In this document: in pieces, positions 15,400-24,544 of the stretch
Position numbering within the stretch: the first letter of the stretch is position 1
How the letters are laid out: each line of letters opens with the position of its first letter
From: Halorubrum sp.
GTDB taxonomy: Archaea > Halobacteriota > Halobacteria > Halobacteriales > Haloferacaceae
DNA length: 35,056 nucleotides
NCBI GenBank assembly: GCA_028275105.1
Contig: JAQCNI010000014.1
Coordinates: 1 to 35,056, forward strand
Direction: 5' to 3'
Notes under the pieces: generated by a model
The model's input: only the letters and a program-made list of their open reading frames with translations
Database searches by the model: none
What the model was told of the DNA's origin: nothing
Translations under genes and position numbers: made by a program

Positions 15400-16476
15400 A
15401 TGCGTCAACCGGAACCGGAGCCGCAGTCGTTCGACCGGGTGCTCTCCTCGATGTGTACCGAGCCGCACCCGGACGCCCGTGCGGCCGCCGAGCGGTTCCT
15501 CGCGGCGAACCCCGGCGACCCCGCGACTTACGAGACCGTCGCCTCGCTCGAAACGCGGGCGGTCGAGCGGCTCGCGACGCTTGCCGACCACCCGACCCCG
15601 CCCGACGCGGCGGGATACGTCACCTCCGGCGGCACCGAGGCGAACGTTCAGGCGGTGCGCTCGGCGCGGAACCGACACGGCGGGTGCGACGTCAACGTCG
15701 TCGCGCCGGCGAGCGCGCACTTCTCGTTCACTAAGGCGGCGGAGCTGCTCGACGTGGAACTGCGAACCGTCCCCGTGGGCGACGACTACCGAGCCGATCT
15801 CGAGGCCGTCGCGGCCGCGGTCGACGAGGCGACCGCGCTCGTCGTCGGCGTCGCCGGCAGCACGGAGTACGGCCGGGTCGACCCCATTCCGGAGCTTGCG
15901 GCGACCGCCGGCGAGGTCGGAGCCCGGGTCCACGTCGACGCCGCGTGGGGCGGGTTCGTCCTCCCCTTCACCGAGCACGACTGGTCGTTCGCCGACGCGC
16001 CGGTCGACACGCTGACGATCGATCCCCACAAGTTCGGTCAGGCGCCGGTCCCCGCGGGCGGTCTCTTGGCGCGCGAGGACGCCGCGCTCGACGCGCTCGC
16101 GGTCGACACGCCGTACCTGGAGTCGCGGTCGCAGGCGACGCTGACCGGGACCCGGAGCGGCGCGGGCGTCGCCGGCGCGGTCGCGGCGATGGACGCGCTG
16201 TGGCCCGAGGGGTACCGCGAGGCGGCCGAGCGCGCGGCCGACAACGCCGACTGGCTCGCTGCTGAGCTCGCGGACCGCGGGTACGAGGTCGTCGACCCCG
16301 AACTCCCGCTCATCGCCGCGGCGGTCCCCGAGTCAGAGTTCGCGGCGCTTCGCGACGCCGGCTGGAAGGTGTCGCGGACCGGGACCGGAGAGCTTCGCGT
16401 GGTGTGTATGCCGCACGTGACGCGGGCGACGCTCCGGGCGTTCCTCGACGATCTCGACGGGATTCGACGGCGATAG
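15400..16476 (+). CDS. mfnA: PLP-dependent L-tyrosine/L-aspartate decarboxylase
   Basis: The product has 358 residues, a typical archaeal MfnA length. The group II decarboxylase fold shows [18 protein letters not shown] (phosphate cup), [14 protein letters not shown] (ring-stacking His107), [13 protein letters not shown] (Asp180 binding the PLP ring nitrogen) and [16 protein letters not shown] with Schiff-base Lys211. In methanogens MfnA makes tyramine for methanofuran; haloarchaea lack methanofuran, and there the enzyme is thought to act as an aspartate decarboxylase giving beta-alanine for coenzyme A, so the second role is more likely here. It stands 77 nt after ppsA on the same strand, and a GGTAAGA box before it may be a separate promoter. 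Confidence 0.93.
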   Translation: MRQPEPEPQSFDRVLSSMCTEPHPDARAAAERFLAANPGDPATYETVASLETRAVERLATLADHPTPPDAAGYVTSGGTEANVQAVRSARNRHGGCDVNVVAPASAHFSFTKAAELLDVELRTVPVGDDYRADLEAVAAAVDEATALVVGVAGSTEYGRVDPIPELAATAGEVGARVHVDAAWGGFVLPFTEHDWSFADAPVDTLTIDPHKFGQAPVPAGGLLAREDAALDALAVDTPYLESRSQATLTGTRSGAGVAGAVAAMDALWPEGYREAAERAADNADWLAAELADRGYEVVDPELPLIAAAVPESEFAALRDAGWKVSRTGTGELRVVCMPHVTRATLRAFLDDLDGIRRR

Positions 16477-16571
16477 ACGGTCGAAACGGGGGCCGAGCGG
16501 GGTGTCTCCGGCCGGTACATCGCCGCGTTCGGATCAACATATTCACTACCGGGCGTCACGAACGCCGACGT

Positions 16572-17213
16572 ATGAGCACGGACGACGTCTCGCGGCGCGC
16601 GTTCATTCGGACGGCCGGCGGCGCGGCGGCCACCGGCGTGGCCACGGCTACGGCGGGGACCGCGGCGGGACAGGAGGAAGCGGCGGTCGAGCCCGACTGG
16701 CCGAGCGGGGTCACGAGCGGGAATGTCGGGTCCTACGAGGACGCTCGCGGGCAGGACGAGGTGACCGTCTCGGTCGGGGCCGGCGACCAGGGGCTCGCGT
16801 TCGACTCGACCCAACTGTGGGTCGACCCCGGGACGACGATCATCTGGGAGTGGACCGGCAACGGCGGCGCACACAACGTCCAGACCGTTGAGGACGGCGG
16901 TGCCGCCGCCCTCGACAGCGGCGACCCCGTCGGCGAGGAGGGTGCCACCTACGAGTACGAAGCCACCGAGGAGGACGTCGGGATCACGCACTATCACTGC
17001 GTCCCGCACACCGCCGTCGGCATGCACGCCGGCATCGCCGTCGGCGAGGACATCCCCACCGTCGACGTCAGCGGGGGGTCGAGCGGCGCGGTGTTCGTGC
17101 CGCAGGGCGCCCGCGCGCTCGGGATCGCGACGTTCATCGCGATGGTGAGCACGCTCGGGCTCGCGTTCGTCTTCATGAAGTACGGTGGAACGATACCCGC
17201 CGAGGAAACGTAG
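16572..17213 (+). CDS. Halocyanin-type blue copper protein, Tat-exported, membrane-anchored
   Basis: The product has 213 residues. It starts with a twin-arginine signal (SRRAFIRTAGGAAATGVATA) and has no lipobox cysteine. The plastocyanin-like domain (residues about 60-158) has all four type 1 copper ligands: His101 in GGAHNVQ, then Cys143, His146 and Met151 in YHCVPHTAVGMHAG. A hydrophobic C-terminal helix (about 182-202) would anchor it with the copper domain outside the cell. Such proteins carry electrons between membrane complexes. The start ATG at 16572 is about 30 bp after CATATTC. It is a single gene between mfnA and a glycosyltransferase, so its redox partner is not visible. Confidence 0.93.
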   Translation: MSTDDVSRRAFIRTAGGAAATGVATATAGTAAGQEEAAVEPDWPSGVTSGNVGSYEDARGQDEVTVSVGAGDQGLAFDSTQLWVDPGTTIIWEWTGNGGAHNVQTVEDGGAAALDSGDPVGEEGATYEYEATEEDVGITHYHCVPHTAVGMHAGIAVGEDIPTVDVSGGSSGAVFVPQGARALGIATFIAMVSTLGLAFVFMKYGGTIPAEET

Positions 17214-17252
17214 CCTCGGCTAACCGGGGCGGGGAAGCGCCTTGCGGACGGT

Positions 17253-18299
17253 TCACTCGGGAGCTAGCGACCGGTACGCCTCGAGGTACCGATCGAGGAC
17301 GGCGCCGTGGTCGGACGTCTCGAATGCGGGGTCGACGGCCCGCCGTTCGAGGTCGCCGACGGCGGCGATCGCGTCGGCGAGCTCCTCGGGACTGGTGACG
17401 AGCCGTCCGCGGTCGCGGCCCTCGACGAGTTCGTGCGCGCTGGAGTCGGCCTGGTACTCGACGAGGCCGACACAGCCACACGCGAGCGCCCACAGCAGCC
17501 CCGTCGCGAACACCTCCACGGCCGCGGTCTGTGCGAAGACGTGAGTCCCTTTGAAGATCGACACGCGTTCCGCGAGCGGGCAGTCTCCGAGGAACGTAAC
17601 CCGGTCGTCGATCCGGAGGTTCCGGGCCATCGACTCGACGCGGTCCCGTTCGGGACCGTCGCCGATGACGGCGGCGTTCCAGTCGCGGCCTCGGAGTTCG
17701 GCCAGCCCCAACAGGAACGACTCGGCGTTCGCGTGGCGGTCGAGCCGCCGCGAGTAGACGACGTCGAACCGGTCGTCGACGGCGGCGTTGGCGATGAGGT
17801 CGGCGTTGATGCTCTCGGGGAGCACTCGGACGGCCGGCTCGGCGGCCCCGTGCTCGCGGACGCGGGTTTTGGTGGTTCGGGAGGGGGTGGCGACCGCATC
17901 GGCGTCGCGCGCGAGGAGCCCGTACCGCCGCCGCGAGTCGGCGGGATGGTCCCGCCACCAGTCGACGAGGACCGGCGGCCCGCGGAGCCGCCCGGCCAGC
18001 GTCGCGGCCAGCGCCGGCGTCGGCGGGCTGTTGACCGCGTGGACGACGTCCGGACCGAGGCGGCGGATGACAACCGGGAGCCGCGCCGCAAACGCCGACG
18101 GCGACGGGTCGACGACGAGGGATCGATAGGTGATCCCCGCCTTCTCGAAGGTCTCGGCGCCGCCGCCCCACCAGCGGGCACACAGCCACGTGACGTCGTG
18201 GCCGCGGTCGGCGAGTCCATGGGCGATCCGTCGCGTCCGGGTCCGTGCCGGCGTGTCGCCGTGTTCGACGGTGAAAAGTGAGACGAACGCGACGCGCAT
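17253..18299 (-). CDS. Glycosyltransferase family 4-like protein
   Basis: The product has 348 residues, starting MRVAFVSLFTVEHGDTPARTR; an AAAAA/TTTTT box at 18326-18330 lies about 29 bp upstream and fixes this start over a longer frame. The two-Rossmann GT-B fold is visible. The N-terminal half has RIAHGLADRGHDVTWLCARW and DVVHAVNSPPTPALAATLAGR. The C-terminal half has FDVVYSRRLDRHANAESFLLGLAEL, AAVIGDGPERDRVESMA, DDRVTFLGDCPLAERVSIFKGT and an EVFATGLLWALACGCVGLVEYQ motif with the family-4 glutamate region. It transfers a sugar from an activated nucleotide donor, probably to surface polysaccharide or glycoprotein precursors. No other glycosylation genes are nearby, so its acceptor is unknown. 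It is divergent from the S9 peptidase. Confidence 0.9.
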   Translation of the reverse strand: MRVAFVSLFTVEHGDTPARTRTRRIAHGLADRGHDVTWLCARWWGGGAETFEKAGITYRSLVVDPSPSAFAARLPVVIRRLGPDVVHAVNSPPTPALAATLAGRLRGPPVLVDWWRDHPADSRRRYGLLARDADAVATPSRTTKTRVREHGAAEPAVRVLPESINADLIANAAVDDRFDVVYSRRLDRHANAESFLLGLAELRGRDWNAAVIGDGPERDRVESMARNLRIDDRVTFLGDCPLAERVSIFKGTHVFAQTAAVEVFATGLLWALACGCVGLVEYQADSSAHELVEGRDRGRLVTSPEELADAIAAVGDLERRAVDPAFETSDHGAVLDRYLEAYRSLAPE

Positions 18300-18381
18300 A
18301 CGCCGACCGCAGGGTGGGGCCGAACAAAAAGACCCGGCATCCCACCCGAAACGGTTTCCGGTCGGCGACGGAATCCGGCAC

Positions 18382-20247
18382 ATGCATCGATACGACATCG
18401 AACGGTACCTCAACGTCGGGAGCGCCGGCGGCGCGGATCTGGGGCCGGGCGGCCGCCTCTCGTTCCTGCTCGACGCCACCGGGACGCCGCAGGTGTGGTC
18501 GGTCGACGGGCCGTTGGAGTGGCCGGAGCAGCACACGTTCGACGACGAGCGCGTCACGTTCGTCGACTCCTCGCCGGAGCTGTCCGAGGCCGTCTTCGGC
18601 ATGGACGAGGGCGGGAACGAGCGCACGCAGCTGTACCGGTTGGAGTACGGGTCCGGCCGGATCACGGACCTCACCCGTCGACCGGAGGCGAAACATCGGT
18701 GGGGCGGCTGGGCGAACGACGGCGAACGGTTCGCGTTCGCCTCGAACCGCCGCGACGAGGCGGCGTTCGACGTCTACGTTCAGGGCCACGAGGGGACCGG
18801 CGATGACGCGGAACTGGTCCACGAGGGCGACGGCTGGCTTTCCGTCGCCGGCTGGTCGCCGGGCGACGACCGGCTGATCGTCCACGAGGCACACGCCTCC
18901 TTCGACCACGACGTGTACACCCTCGACGTCGCGAGCGGCGACCTGACCCACCACACGCCACACGAGGGCGAGGTCCGATTCGGCAGTCCGGAGTGGGGAC
19001 CCGACGGCGAGTCGATCTACCTCGTCACCGACCGCGACGGCGACACCCTCCGGCTGGAGCGGCTTGACCTCGCGACCGACGAGTTCACCGTCGTCGCCTC
19101 CGGGGAGGGCGATGACGAGGGAGCCGATCACGAGGGGGACGACGACGGCGATGAGGACGCCAGTGACGACTGGAACGTCGACGGCGTCGCGATCCACGAG
19201 GACTCCCGGCGCATCGTTTACTCGCGCAACGTCGACGGCTACACGGAGCTCACGGTCGGCGAACTCGTCGCGCCGGACCGGATCGAGACGTTCGCCGATC
19301 CGGACCTGCCGGACGGCGTCGCCGGCGGCGTGAGCTTCGGGCCGGACGGCGACCGGTTCGCGGTGACCGCCACGGGGAGCACGCACAACGCGAACGTACA
19401 CCTCGTCGAGACGGCTACGGGCGAGGCGGAGCGCTGGACCGCGGCGACGACCGCCGGGATCCCGCCGGACACGTTCGTCGAGCGCGAACTCGTCCACTAC
19501 CCGACGTTCGACGGGCGAAATATCCCCGCGTTCTTCGCCATGCCCGAACGAGAGGCGCCGGAGTCGGGGTATCCCGTCGTCGTCGACGTCCACGGCGGGC
19601 CCGAATCGCAACGTCGGCCGTCGTTCGCGGCCGTGACCCAGTACCTGCTGAACAACGGGTACGCGGTGTTCGAGCCCAACGTCCGCGGGTCATCGGGCTA
19701 CGGGCGGTCGTACGCCGCGCTCGACGACGTCGAAAGGCGGATGGACTCGGTCGCCGACGTCCGTGCCGGCGTCGAGTGGCTCCACGACCACCCGGAGGTG
19801 GACCCGGACCGCGTGGTGGCGATGGGCGGCTCCTACGGCGGGTTCATGGTGCTCGCGTCGCTGACGGAGCACCCGGAGCTGTGGGCGGCCGGCGTCGACG
19901 TCGTCGGCATCGCGAACTTCGTCACGTTCCTGGAGAACACCGGCGACTGGCGGCGCGAGCTCCGCGAGGCCGAGTACGGCTCGCTCGACGAGGACCGGGA
20001 GCTGCTGGAGGCGATCTCGCCGATCAACACCATCGAGGACATCGAGTCGCCGCTGTTCGTCCTTCACGGCGCGAACGACCCGCGGGTGCCGGTCGGCGAG
20101 GCCGAACAGATCGCGGAGAAGGCCCGCGAGCAGGACGTTCCGGTGCGGAAGCTGATATTCGAGGACGAGGGCCACGGGCTCTCGAAGCGCGAGAACCGGA
20201 TCGAGGCGTATCGGGCGATCGTCGACTTTCTCGAGGAACACGTCTGA
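18382..20247 (+). CDS. S9 family (prolyl oligopeptidase-type) serine peptidase
   Basis: The product has 621 residues. The N-terminal two thirds form a beta-propeller with WD/TolB-like repeats (RLSFLLDATGTPQVWSVDG, ERFAFASNRRDEAAFDVYV, EWGPDGESIYLVTDRDGDTL). The C-terminal alpha/beta hydrolase domain has PVVVDVHGGPESQ (oxyanion hole), the nucleophile Ser484 in GGSYGGFM, Asp566 in HGANDPRVPV and His598 in EDEGHGLSKREN. This is the acylaminoacyl-peptidase/dipeptidyl-peptidase layout, which cleaves short peptides in the cytoplasm; no signal peptide is seen. An insert of about 22 acidic residues (241-262) between propeller blades is probably a halophilic surface loop. The 82-nt divergent gap to the glycosyltransferase gene holds both promoters. 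Confidence 0.93.
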   Translation: MHRYDIERYLNVGSAGGADLGPGGRLSFLLDATGTPQVWSVDGPLEWPEQHTFDDERVTFVDSSPELSEAVFGMDEGGNERTQLYRLEYGSGRITDLTRRPEAKHRWGGWANDGERFAFASNRRDEAAFDVYVQGHEGTGDDAELVHEGDGWLSVAGWSPGDDRLIVHEAHASFDHDVYTLDVASGDLTHHTPHEGEVRFGSPEWGPDGESIYLVTDRDGDTLRLERLDLATDEFTVVASGEGDDEGADHEGDDDGDEDASDDWNVDGVAIHEDSRRIVYSRNVDGYTELTVGELVAPDRIETFADPDLPDGVAGGVSFGPDGDRFAVTATGSTHNANVHLVETATGEAERWTAATTAGIPPDTFVERELVHYPTFDGRNIPAFFAMPEREAPESGYPVVVDVHGGPESQRRPSFAAVTQYLLNNGYAVFEPNVRGSSGYGRSYAALDDVERRMDSVADVRAGVEWLHDHPEVDPDRVVAMGGSYGGFMVLASLTEHPELWAAGVDVVGIANFVTFLENTGDWRRELREAEYGSLDEDRELLEAISPINTIEDIESPLFVLHGANDPRVPVGEAEQIAEKAREQDVPVRKLIFEDEGHGLSKRENRIEAYRAIVDFLEEHV

Positions 20248-20317
20248 CGGGAAGCGAACACGTCCGACGGGGAGCGCCCGATGGCGTCCCACCCGAGGGT
20301 TTTTCTCCGAGATCAGA

Positions 20318-20331
20318 CATGGTCGACCATG
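20318..20331. promoter_or_regulatory. Perfect 14-bp palindrome over the uspA start
   Basis: CATGGTCGACCATG is fully self-complementary and its last three bases are the start codon of the UspA gene. A GGTTTTTCT box at 20299-20306 is about 27 bp before that ATG. The palindrome could be a regulator site at the transcription start or a coincidence of ATG and CAT. Confidence 0.4.
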
Positions 20332-20757
20332 ACATACGAGCGGATCCTGGTTCCGACGGACGGGAGCGACTGTGCCGACGGGGGCGTCGACCGCGCGATC
20401 GAACTGGCGGCGGCGTTCGACGCGGCGGTCCACGCGCTGTACGTCGTCGACGAGGCCCGCGCCGGGGATTGGGACGTCGTCGTCGAGCGACAGGAACGCG
20501 AAGGAGAGCTGGCCCTTGATGACGCCGAACGGGCGGGCAGGGAGGCCGGAATCGACGTGGAGAAACACCTCCGGCGCGGCCATCCCGACGATGAGATCCT
20601 CGATTTCGTCGGGGACGAGCGCGTCGACCTCGTCGTCATGGGGACCGCCGGCCGGAGCGGGTTCGACCGGATCCGACACGCCGGAAGCACGACCGAGCGG
20701 GTGATCCGGGGCTCAACGATATCGGTGCTCGCGGTGCCGCCGGGCGACGGGGAGTGA
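20329..20757 (+). CDS. Universal stress protein (UspA family)
   Basis: The product has 142 residues. It shows the UspA fold marks: RILVPTDGSDCADGGVDRAIELA at the N-terminus, ALYVVDEA, and the ATP-binding pattern VVMGTAGRSGFDRIRHAGSTTERVIRGSTISVLAVPP (G-2x-G-9x-G(S/T) type). Such proteins are small cytoplasmic ATP-binding regulators of stress survival. The start at 20329 is preferred to an in-frame ATG at 20281 because it sits correctly after the T-rich box and because the residues between are not family-like. It follows the S9 peptidase but has its own promoter. Confidence 0.93.
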   Translation: MTYERILVPTDGSDCADGGVDRAIELAAAFDAAVHALYVVDEARAGDWDVVVERQEREGELALDDAERAGREAGIDVEKHLRRGHPDDEILDFVGDERVDLVVMGTAGRSGFDRIRHAGSTTERVIRGSTISVLAVPPGDGE

Positions 20758-20816
20758 GGCGACGGACGAGGGGGTGATGATCGCCGGGGGGGAGGGAGCA
20801 AAGCGGGGTCGCACCC

Positions 20817-23450
20817 TCACTCCGACAGCAGCGGCCGCGAGGAGTTCGTCACCACCAGCAGGCTCGAGAGCCCCATCGCGACCGCGGCGAACAGCGGGTT
20901 CAACAACCCGGCGACGGCGAGCGGGATCGCGATGGCGTTGTAACAGAACGCCCACCCGATGTTCACCTTCACCCGCCGGCCGGCGGCCCGGGAGAGTTCG
21001 AACACGGTCTCGATCGACCCGAGGTCGTCGTCGATGACGGCGACGTCCGCGGCGTCGGCGGCCATGGCGGTGCCGCCGCCGAGCGCGATCCCGAGGTCGG
21101 CGGCCGCCAGCGCCGGGGCGTCGTTCGTCCCGTCGCCGACCATCACCGTCGATCCGCGCTGCTTCAACCGCTCGACCGTTTCGGCCTTCCCCTCCGGCGG
21201 AACGCCGGCGAACACGTCGGAGACCGCGTCGTGTTCGCGGAACACCGTCGCCGCGCGCGCGTCGTCGCCGGTCAGGACGATCACCCGCACCCCGGAGTCC
21301 GCGAGCGACGAGAGCGTGTCAGCCCAGCCCTCGCGCACCTCGTCGCCGACGACGACCACCCCCTCCGCCGTACCGTCGCGTCCGACCGCGACCGGGACGC
21401 GCCCCACGTCGCGGGCGGCGGTCACCGCCTCCCGGATCGACTCCGAAACCCGCCAGCCTCGCTCGTCGAACAGGTCGGGATGGCCGACGACCACCTCGAC
21501 GCCGTCGACGACGCCGGAGACGCCCCGTGCGTGGCTCTCGAAGGCACCGACGGTCAGTTCGGGGTCGGCAGAGGCGGCCCCGTCGTCGCCGGCACCGGCG
21601 TCGATCGTCTCGGGCTCGCTCCCCGTCGCCGTCCCGCCGTCGGCGGCGGCTCGAGCGTCGGCGGCGACGGCTCGACCCTCGGCCCGGGCCGTCGCAATGG
21701 CCTGCCCGACCGGGTGCGCGGAGCGGGACTCCAGCGCGGACGCGAGCGCAAGCAGGTCGTCGCTGACGTCGCGGTCGACGACCCGCATCTCGCCGGTCGT
21801 CAGGGTACCCGTCTTGTCGAAGACGACGATGTCGGCCCCACGGATCCGCTCGAAGACGGTGTCGTCGAAGATCACGATGGACCGCCGAAGCGCGTCGCGG
21901 AGCCCGGCGGCGGTCGCGAGCGGGGTCGCGAGCCCGAGGGCACACGGGCACGAGACGATGAGCACCGTGAGCGCGACGAGCATCGCGGTCGCGACGCCGT
22001 TGCCGAGCGCCACGTTGACCGCGGCGACCGCAACGGCGACCGTGAGCACGACGGGGACGAACACGGTCGCGAGCCGGTCGGCCAGCTTCTGGACGCCGTG
22101 GTTACCGCTCTGGAGGTCCCAGACGAGTTCGGCGACGCGGTCGAGGCTGGAACTCGCGTCCGGGCCGACCGCGAGCGTCAGCGACCCGTCGGCGACGACG
22201 GAGCCGCCGACGACCGCATCACCCGGCACCTTGCGGACCGGCAGCGACTCCCCGGTGATGACCGACTCGTCGGCGGCGGCGTCGCCCGCAACGACCTCGC
22301 CGTCGACCGGAATCCGTTCGCCGGCCCGGACGAGCACGCGATCGCCGGGGTCGAGCGCGTCGATCGGGACCTCGACCGGTTCTCCGCTCCCGTCGGAGTT
22401 CGACCCCTCCCCGGTCCCGCCGCCGACCCGCCGGGCGGTGTCGACCTGGACCGCCGTGAGGTCCGAGAGCAGCTCGGTCGCGCGCCGCTTGACCGACGAT
22501 TCGTAGTGGTTGCCGACCGTGACGATCACGATGATCCCGACCGAGACGTCGTAGTAGATCGAGGGATCCGGCAGCAGGATCACGGCCAGCGTACTGTAGA
22601 GGTAGGCGCTGACGGCGGCGATCGCGACGAGGAGGTCCATGTTCGGCGACCGCGTTCGGACGCTCACGTACGCCCCCCGGAGGATCGGCTTGCCGGTGAC
22701 GAACAGGACGATCGTCGTCAACACGCCGAGCACGATGTAGAAGTACGTCCCCGAACTGGAGGCCATCGCCTCGTTCAGGTACGACAGCGTCCGCTCATCG
22801 TAAAACGGGAACGCGAAGTACGTCGGGTAGATCAGGACGATGTACTGGAGCATGACCGCCATCCCGACGAGCACGCCGACGGCGAGCCGCGCCGTCGCCA
22901 TGTTGTCGGCCTGCCGCCGCGAGAAGGCGTCGTCGCGGGCGTACGCGCTGTATCCCAGCCCACTCACGGCCTCGGCGAGGTCGTCCGCGGAGACGTCGTT
23001 CGAGTCGTGGTCGATCCGGACGGTGTCCGTGACGTAGCTGGCGCTCGCGGCACTGACGCCCTCGGTCCGGGTCGCGACCGTCTCGATGAACGCCTCACAG
23101 GTCGCACAGTACATCCCGTCGACCTCGAGGAAGGTCGCCTCGTGGTCGGTCGGAACGTCGGGGTCCGCACCGGTCGAACCGGCGGTCGGTTCGGTGGAAC
23201 CGTCCGCACCGTCTTCCCCCGTCGTTTCCCGTCGATCGCGACGCTCCCTGACCTCGTCGGCGTCGACGTCGACGTCGCCGAGGGCGGCGTACACGTCCCG
23301 GCAGCCGACACAACAGAACTGGTTGCCGTCGTCGACGACGTCGACGCCCTCGGTCGGGAGGTCACAGAGCGCACAGTCGGGGGCGGACGCGTCGTCGACT
23401 GTCGCGTCGTCGACTGTCGCGTCGTCGACTGTCGCGTCGCCTTCGCCCAT
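20817..23450 (-). CDS. Copper-translocating P-type ATPase, FixI/CcoI-like
   Basis: The product has 877 residues. An N-terminal acidic repeat (DATVD units, residues 5-20) precedes a cysteine-rich metal-binding region (C26, C29, C46, C47, C50; the ATPase-cat_bd type seen in FixI/CcoI), then a heavy-metal domain with YCATC (C115, C118). The P1B core has SCPCALG (C501, C503 in the membrane), DKTGTLT (phosphorylated Asp545), SAHP (His579-Pro580), a GDGTNDAP hinge and eight expected membrane segments. CcoI-like pumps move Cu(I) out of the cytoplasm to supply cuproenzymes such as haem-copper oxidases rather than to detoxify. The next gene upstream (TauE-like) ends 3 nt before this start, a match to the bacterial pairing of CcoI with a TauE/SafE protein. 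Linkers about 70-105 and 342-360 are low-complexity. Confidence 0.93.
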   Translation of the reverse strand: MGEGDATVDDATVDDATVDDASAPDCALCDLPTEGVDVVDDGNQFCCVGCRDVYAALGDVDVDADEVRERRDRRETTGEDGADGSTEPTAGSTGADPDVPTDHEATFLEVDGMYCATCEAFIETVATRTEGVSAASASYVTDTVRIDHDSNDVSADDLAEAVSGLGYSAYARDDAFSRRQADNMATARLAVGVLVGMAVMLQYIVLIYPTYFAFPFYDERTLSYLNEAMASSSGTYFYIVLGVLTTIVLFVTGKPILRGAYVSVRTRSPNMDLLVAIAAVSAYLYSTLAVILLPDPSIYYDVSVGIIVIVTVGNHYESSVKRRATELLSDLTAVQVDTARRVGGGTGEGSNSDGSGEPVEVPIDALDPGDRVLVRAGERIPVDGEVVAGDAAADESVITGESLPVRKVPGDAVVGGSVVADGSLTLAVGPDASSSLDRVAELVWDLQSGNHGVQKLADRLATVFVPVVLTVAVAVAAVNVALGNGVATAMLVALTVLIVSCPCALGLATPLATAAGLRDALRRSIVIFDDTVFERIRGADIVVFDKTGTLTTGEMRVVDRDVSDDLLALASALESRSAHPVGQAIATARAEGRAVAADARAAADGGTATGSEPETIDAGAGDDGAASADPELTVGAFESHARGVSGVVDGVEVVVGHPDLFDERGWRVSESIREAVTAARDVGRVPVAVGRDGTAEGVVVVGDEVREGWADTLSSLADSGVRVIVLTGDDARAATVFREHDAVSDVFAGVPPEGKAETVERLKQRGSTVMVGDGTNDAPALAAADLGIALGGGTAMAADAADVAVIDDDLGSIETVFELSRAAGRRVKVNIGWAFCYNAIAIPLAVAGLLNPLFAAVAMGLSSLLVVTNSSRPLLSE

Positions 23451-23453
23451 CGC

Positions 23454-24335
23454 TCACGCACCCCCATATGCCATCCCCGCCATCCCCGCCATCCCGGTGT
23501 CGAGCGGGTTCCAGAACGGCAGTCGTGGATGTGGCACGTAGATCCCGAGAGCCATCAGCCCGTGGGCGAACAGCACGTACCCCAGGATCACGAACGCGAC
23601 CCCGAGGAGGCGATGGATCCGGCGGCGGTGGACGGCGTCGACGTGGCCGATCAGGGTGCCGTACAGGAACACCGCGGGCATGGTCCCGACCCCGAGCGCC
23701 GCGAGCGCAACCCCCCCGCTCAGCGCGGAGCCGCTGGCGAACGCGTACAGGTACGCCGGGTAGAGTATCGGGCAGGGGAGTAGCCCGTGGACCGCACCCA
23801 GTCCGACGATCCCCGGCCCGTTCGCGAGCCGGTCAACGTGTCCCGTCAGCCAGCCGGTGACGCGTTCGAGTCCGGGGAGGTGAACGCCGCCGGTCGCGCC
23901 GCCGGCGACGTACCTGACGCCGACCGCCATCACCGCCGCGCCGACGCCGAGGCCGACGACCCCGCGGACCGCCGTGGCAGCCCCGGTGACCGTGGCCGTA
24001 GTCACGAGGACGACCCCGCCGAGCGCGCCCAGCGACGCGCCGATGAGCGTGTAACTCGCCGCGCGACCGAGGTTGAACAGGGCGTGCTGGCGCACCTCGT
24101 AGGGCGTCAGATGGCTGCCGCGTCCGGAGCGCCGCCGACCCGACGATCGGTCCACACCGGTCGAGGTCGATCGCCCGCCGGACCCCCCGTCCGTCCGGCC
24201 GCCGTCGCCGTCGCTCATTCGGGCGGCGTACGTCGTGACGAGCGGCCCGCACATCCCGATACAGTGCGCCCCGCCGAGCAGGCCGATGGCGAGGAACAAC
24301 AGGACGTCGGGGCCGAGCAGTGTGGACGGGTCCAT
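23454..24335 (-). CDS. TauE/SafE (UreH-like) family membrane protein
   Basis: The product has 293 residues, starting MDPSTLLGPDVLLFLAIG; the frame is open further upstream but the added 63 residues are polar and unlike the family. About six transmembrane helices are seen in two clusters, separated by a Gly/Ser/Arg/Asp-rich loop (residues about 41-85). The first helix ends in AHCIGMCGP (Cys25, Cys29), a conserved motif of the COG2836-type branch that sits next to CcoI in many bacteria and is thought to aid copper handling or oxidase assembly. The late part has LLPCPILYPAYLYAFASGS. It ends 3 nt before the ATPase start, so the two are one operon with this gene first. The divergent MCO gene starts 209 nt away. 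Confidence 0.88.
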   Translation of the reverse strand: MDPSTLLGPDVLLFLAIGLLGGAHCIGMCGPLVTTYAARMSDGDGGRTDGGSGGRSTSTGVDRSSGRRRSGRGSHLTPYEVRQHALFNLGRAASYTLIGASLGALGGVVLVTTATVTGAATAVRGVVGLGVGAAVMAVGVRYVAGGATGGVHLPGLERVTGWLTGHVDRLANGPGIVGLGAVHGLLPCPILYPAYLYAFASGSALSGGVALAALGVGTMPAVFLYGTLIGHVDAVHRRRIHRLLGVAFVILGYVLFAHGLMALGIYVPHPRLPFWNPLDTGMAGMAGMAYGGA

Positions 24336-24510
24336 TCGTCTCGTTCGACGAGGGTTGGAGACGCGTGCGGTAATGGGTTTCGTCGCGTCCACGAACGCGT
24401 CGGGGTCGTCGCGATCGGTCGGCGGGCGATCGGTGGGGGCGCCGTGATCGATTTCGACGTCGACACGGCCGTCGGCCAAGCTTCTCAGTCCCCGAGAACA
24501 CGCGCTCGTC

Positions 24511-24518
24511 TTGTAAAG
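24511..24518 (+). promoter_or_regulatory. TATA-like box of the multicopper oxidase gene
   Basis: TTGTAAAG is centred about 30 bp before the ATG at 24545. The 209-bp gap to the divergent TauE-like gene could hold a shared copper-responsive site; I see no clear palindrome in it. Confidence 0.45.
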
Positions 24519-24544
24519 AGACACCGTCTATCGTCGGTCGTGCA

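Noticed and set aside
17173..19611. 812-codon minus-strand frame crossing the glycosyltransferase and the S9 peptidase
   Set aside because: It overlaps two well-supported genes in another frame and is rich in Arg/Pro without domain signs.
21231..23783. 850-codon plus-strand frame across the copper ATPase gene
   Set aside because: Shadow frame of a high-GC gene; no motif, while the ATPase frame has every P-type signature.
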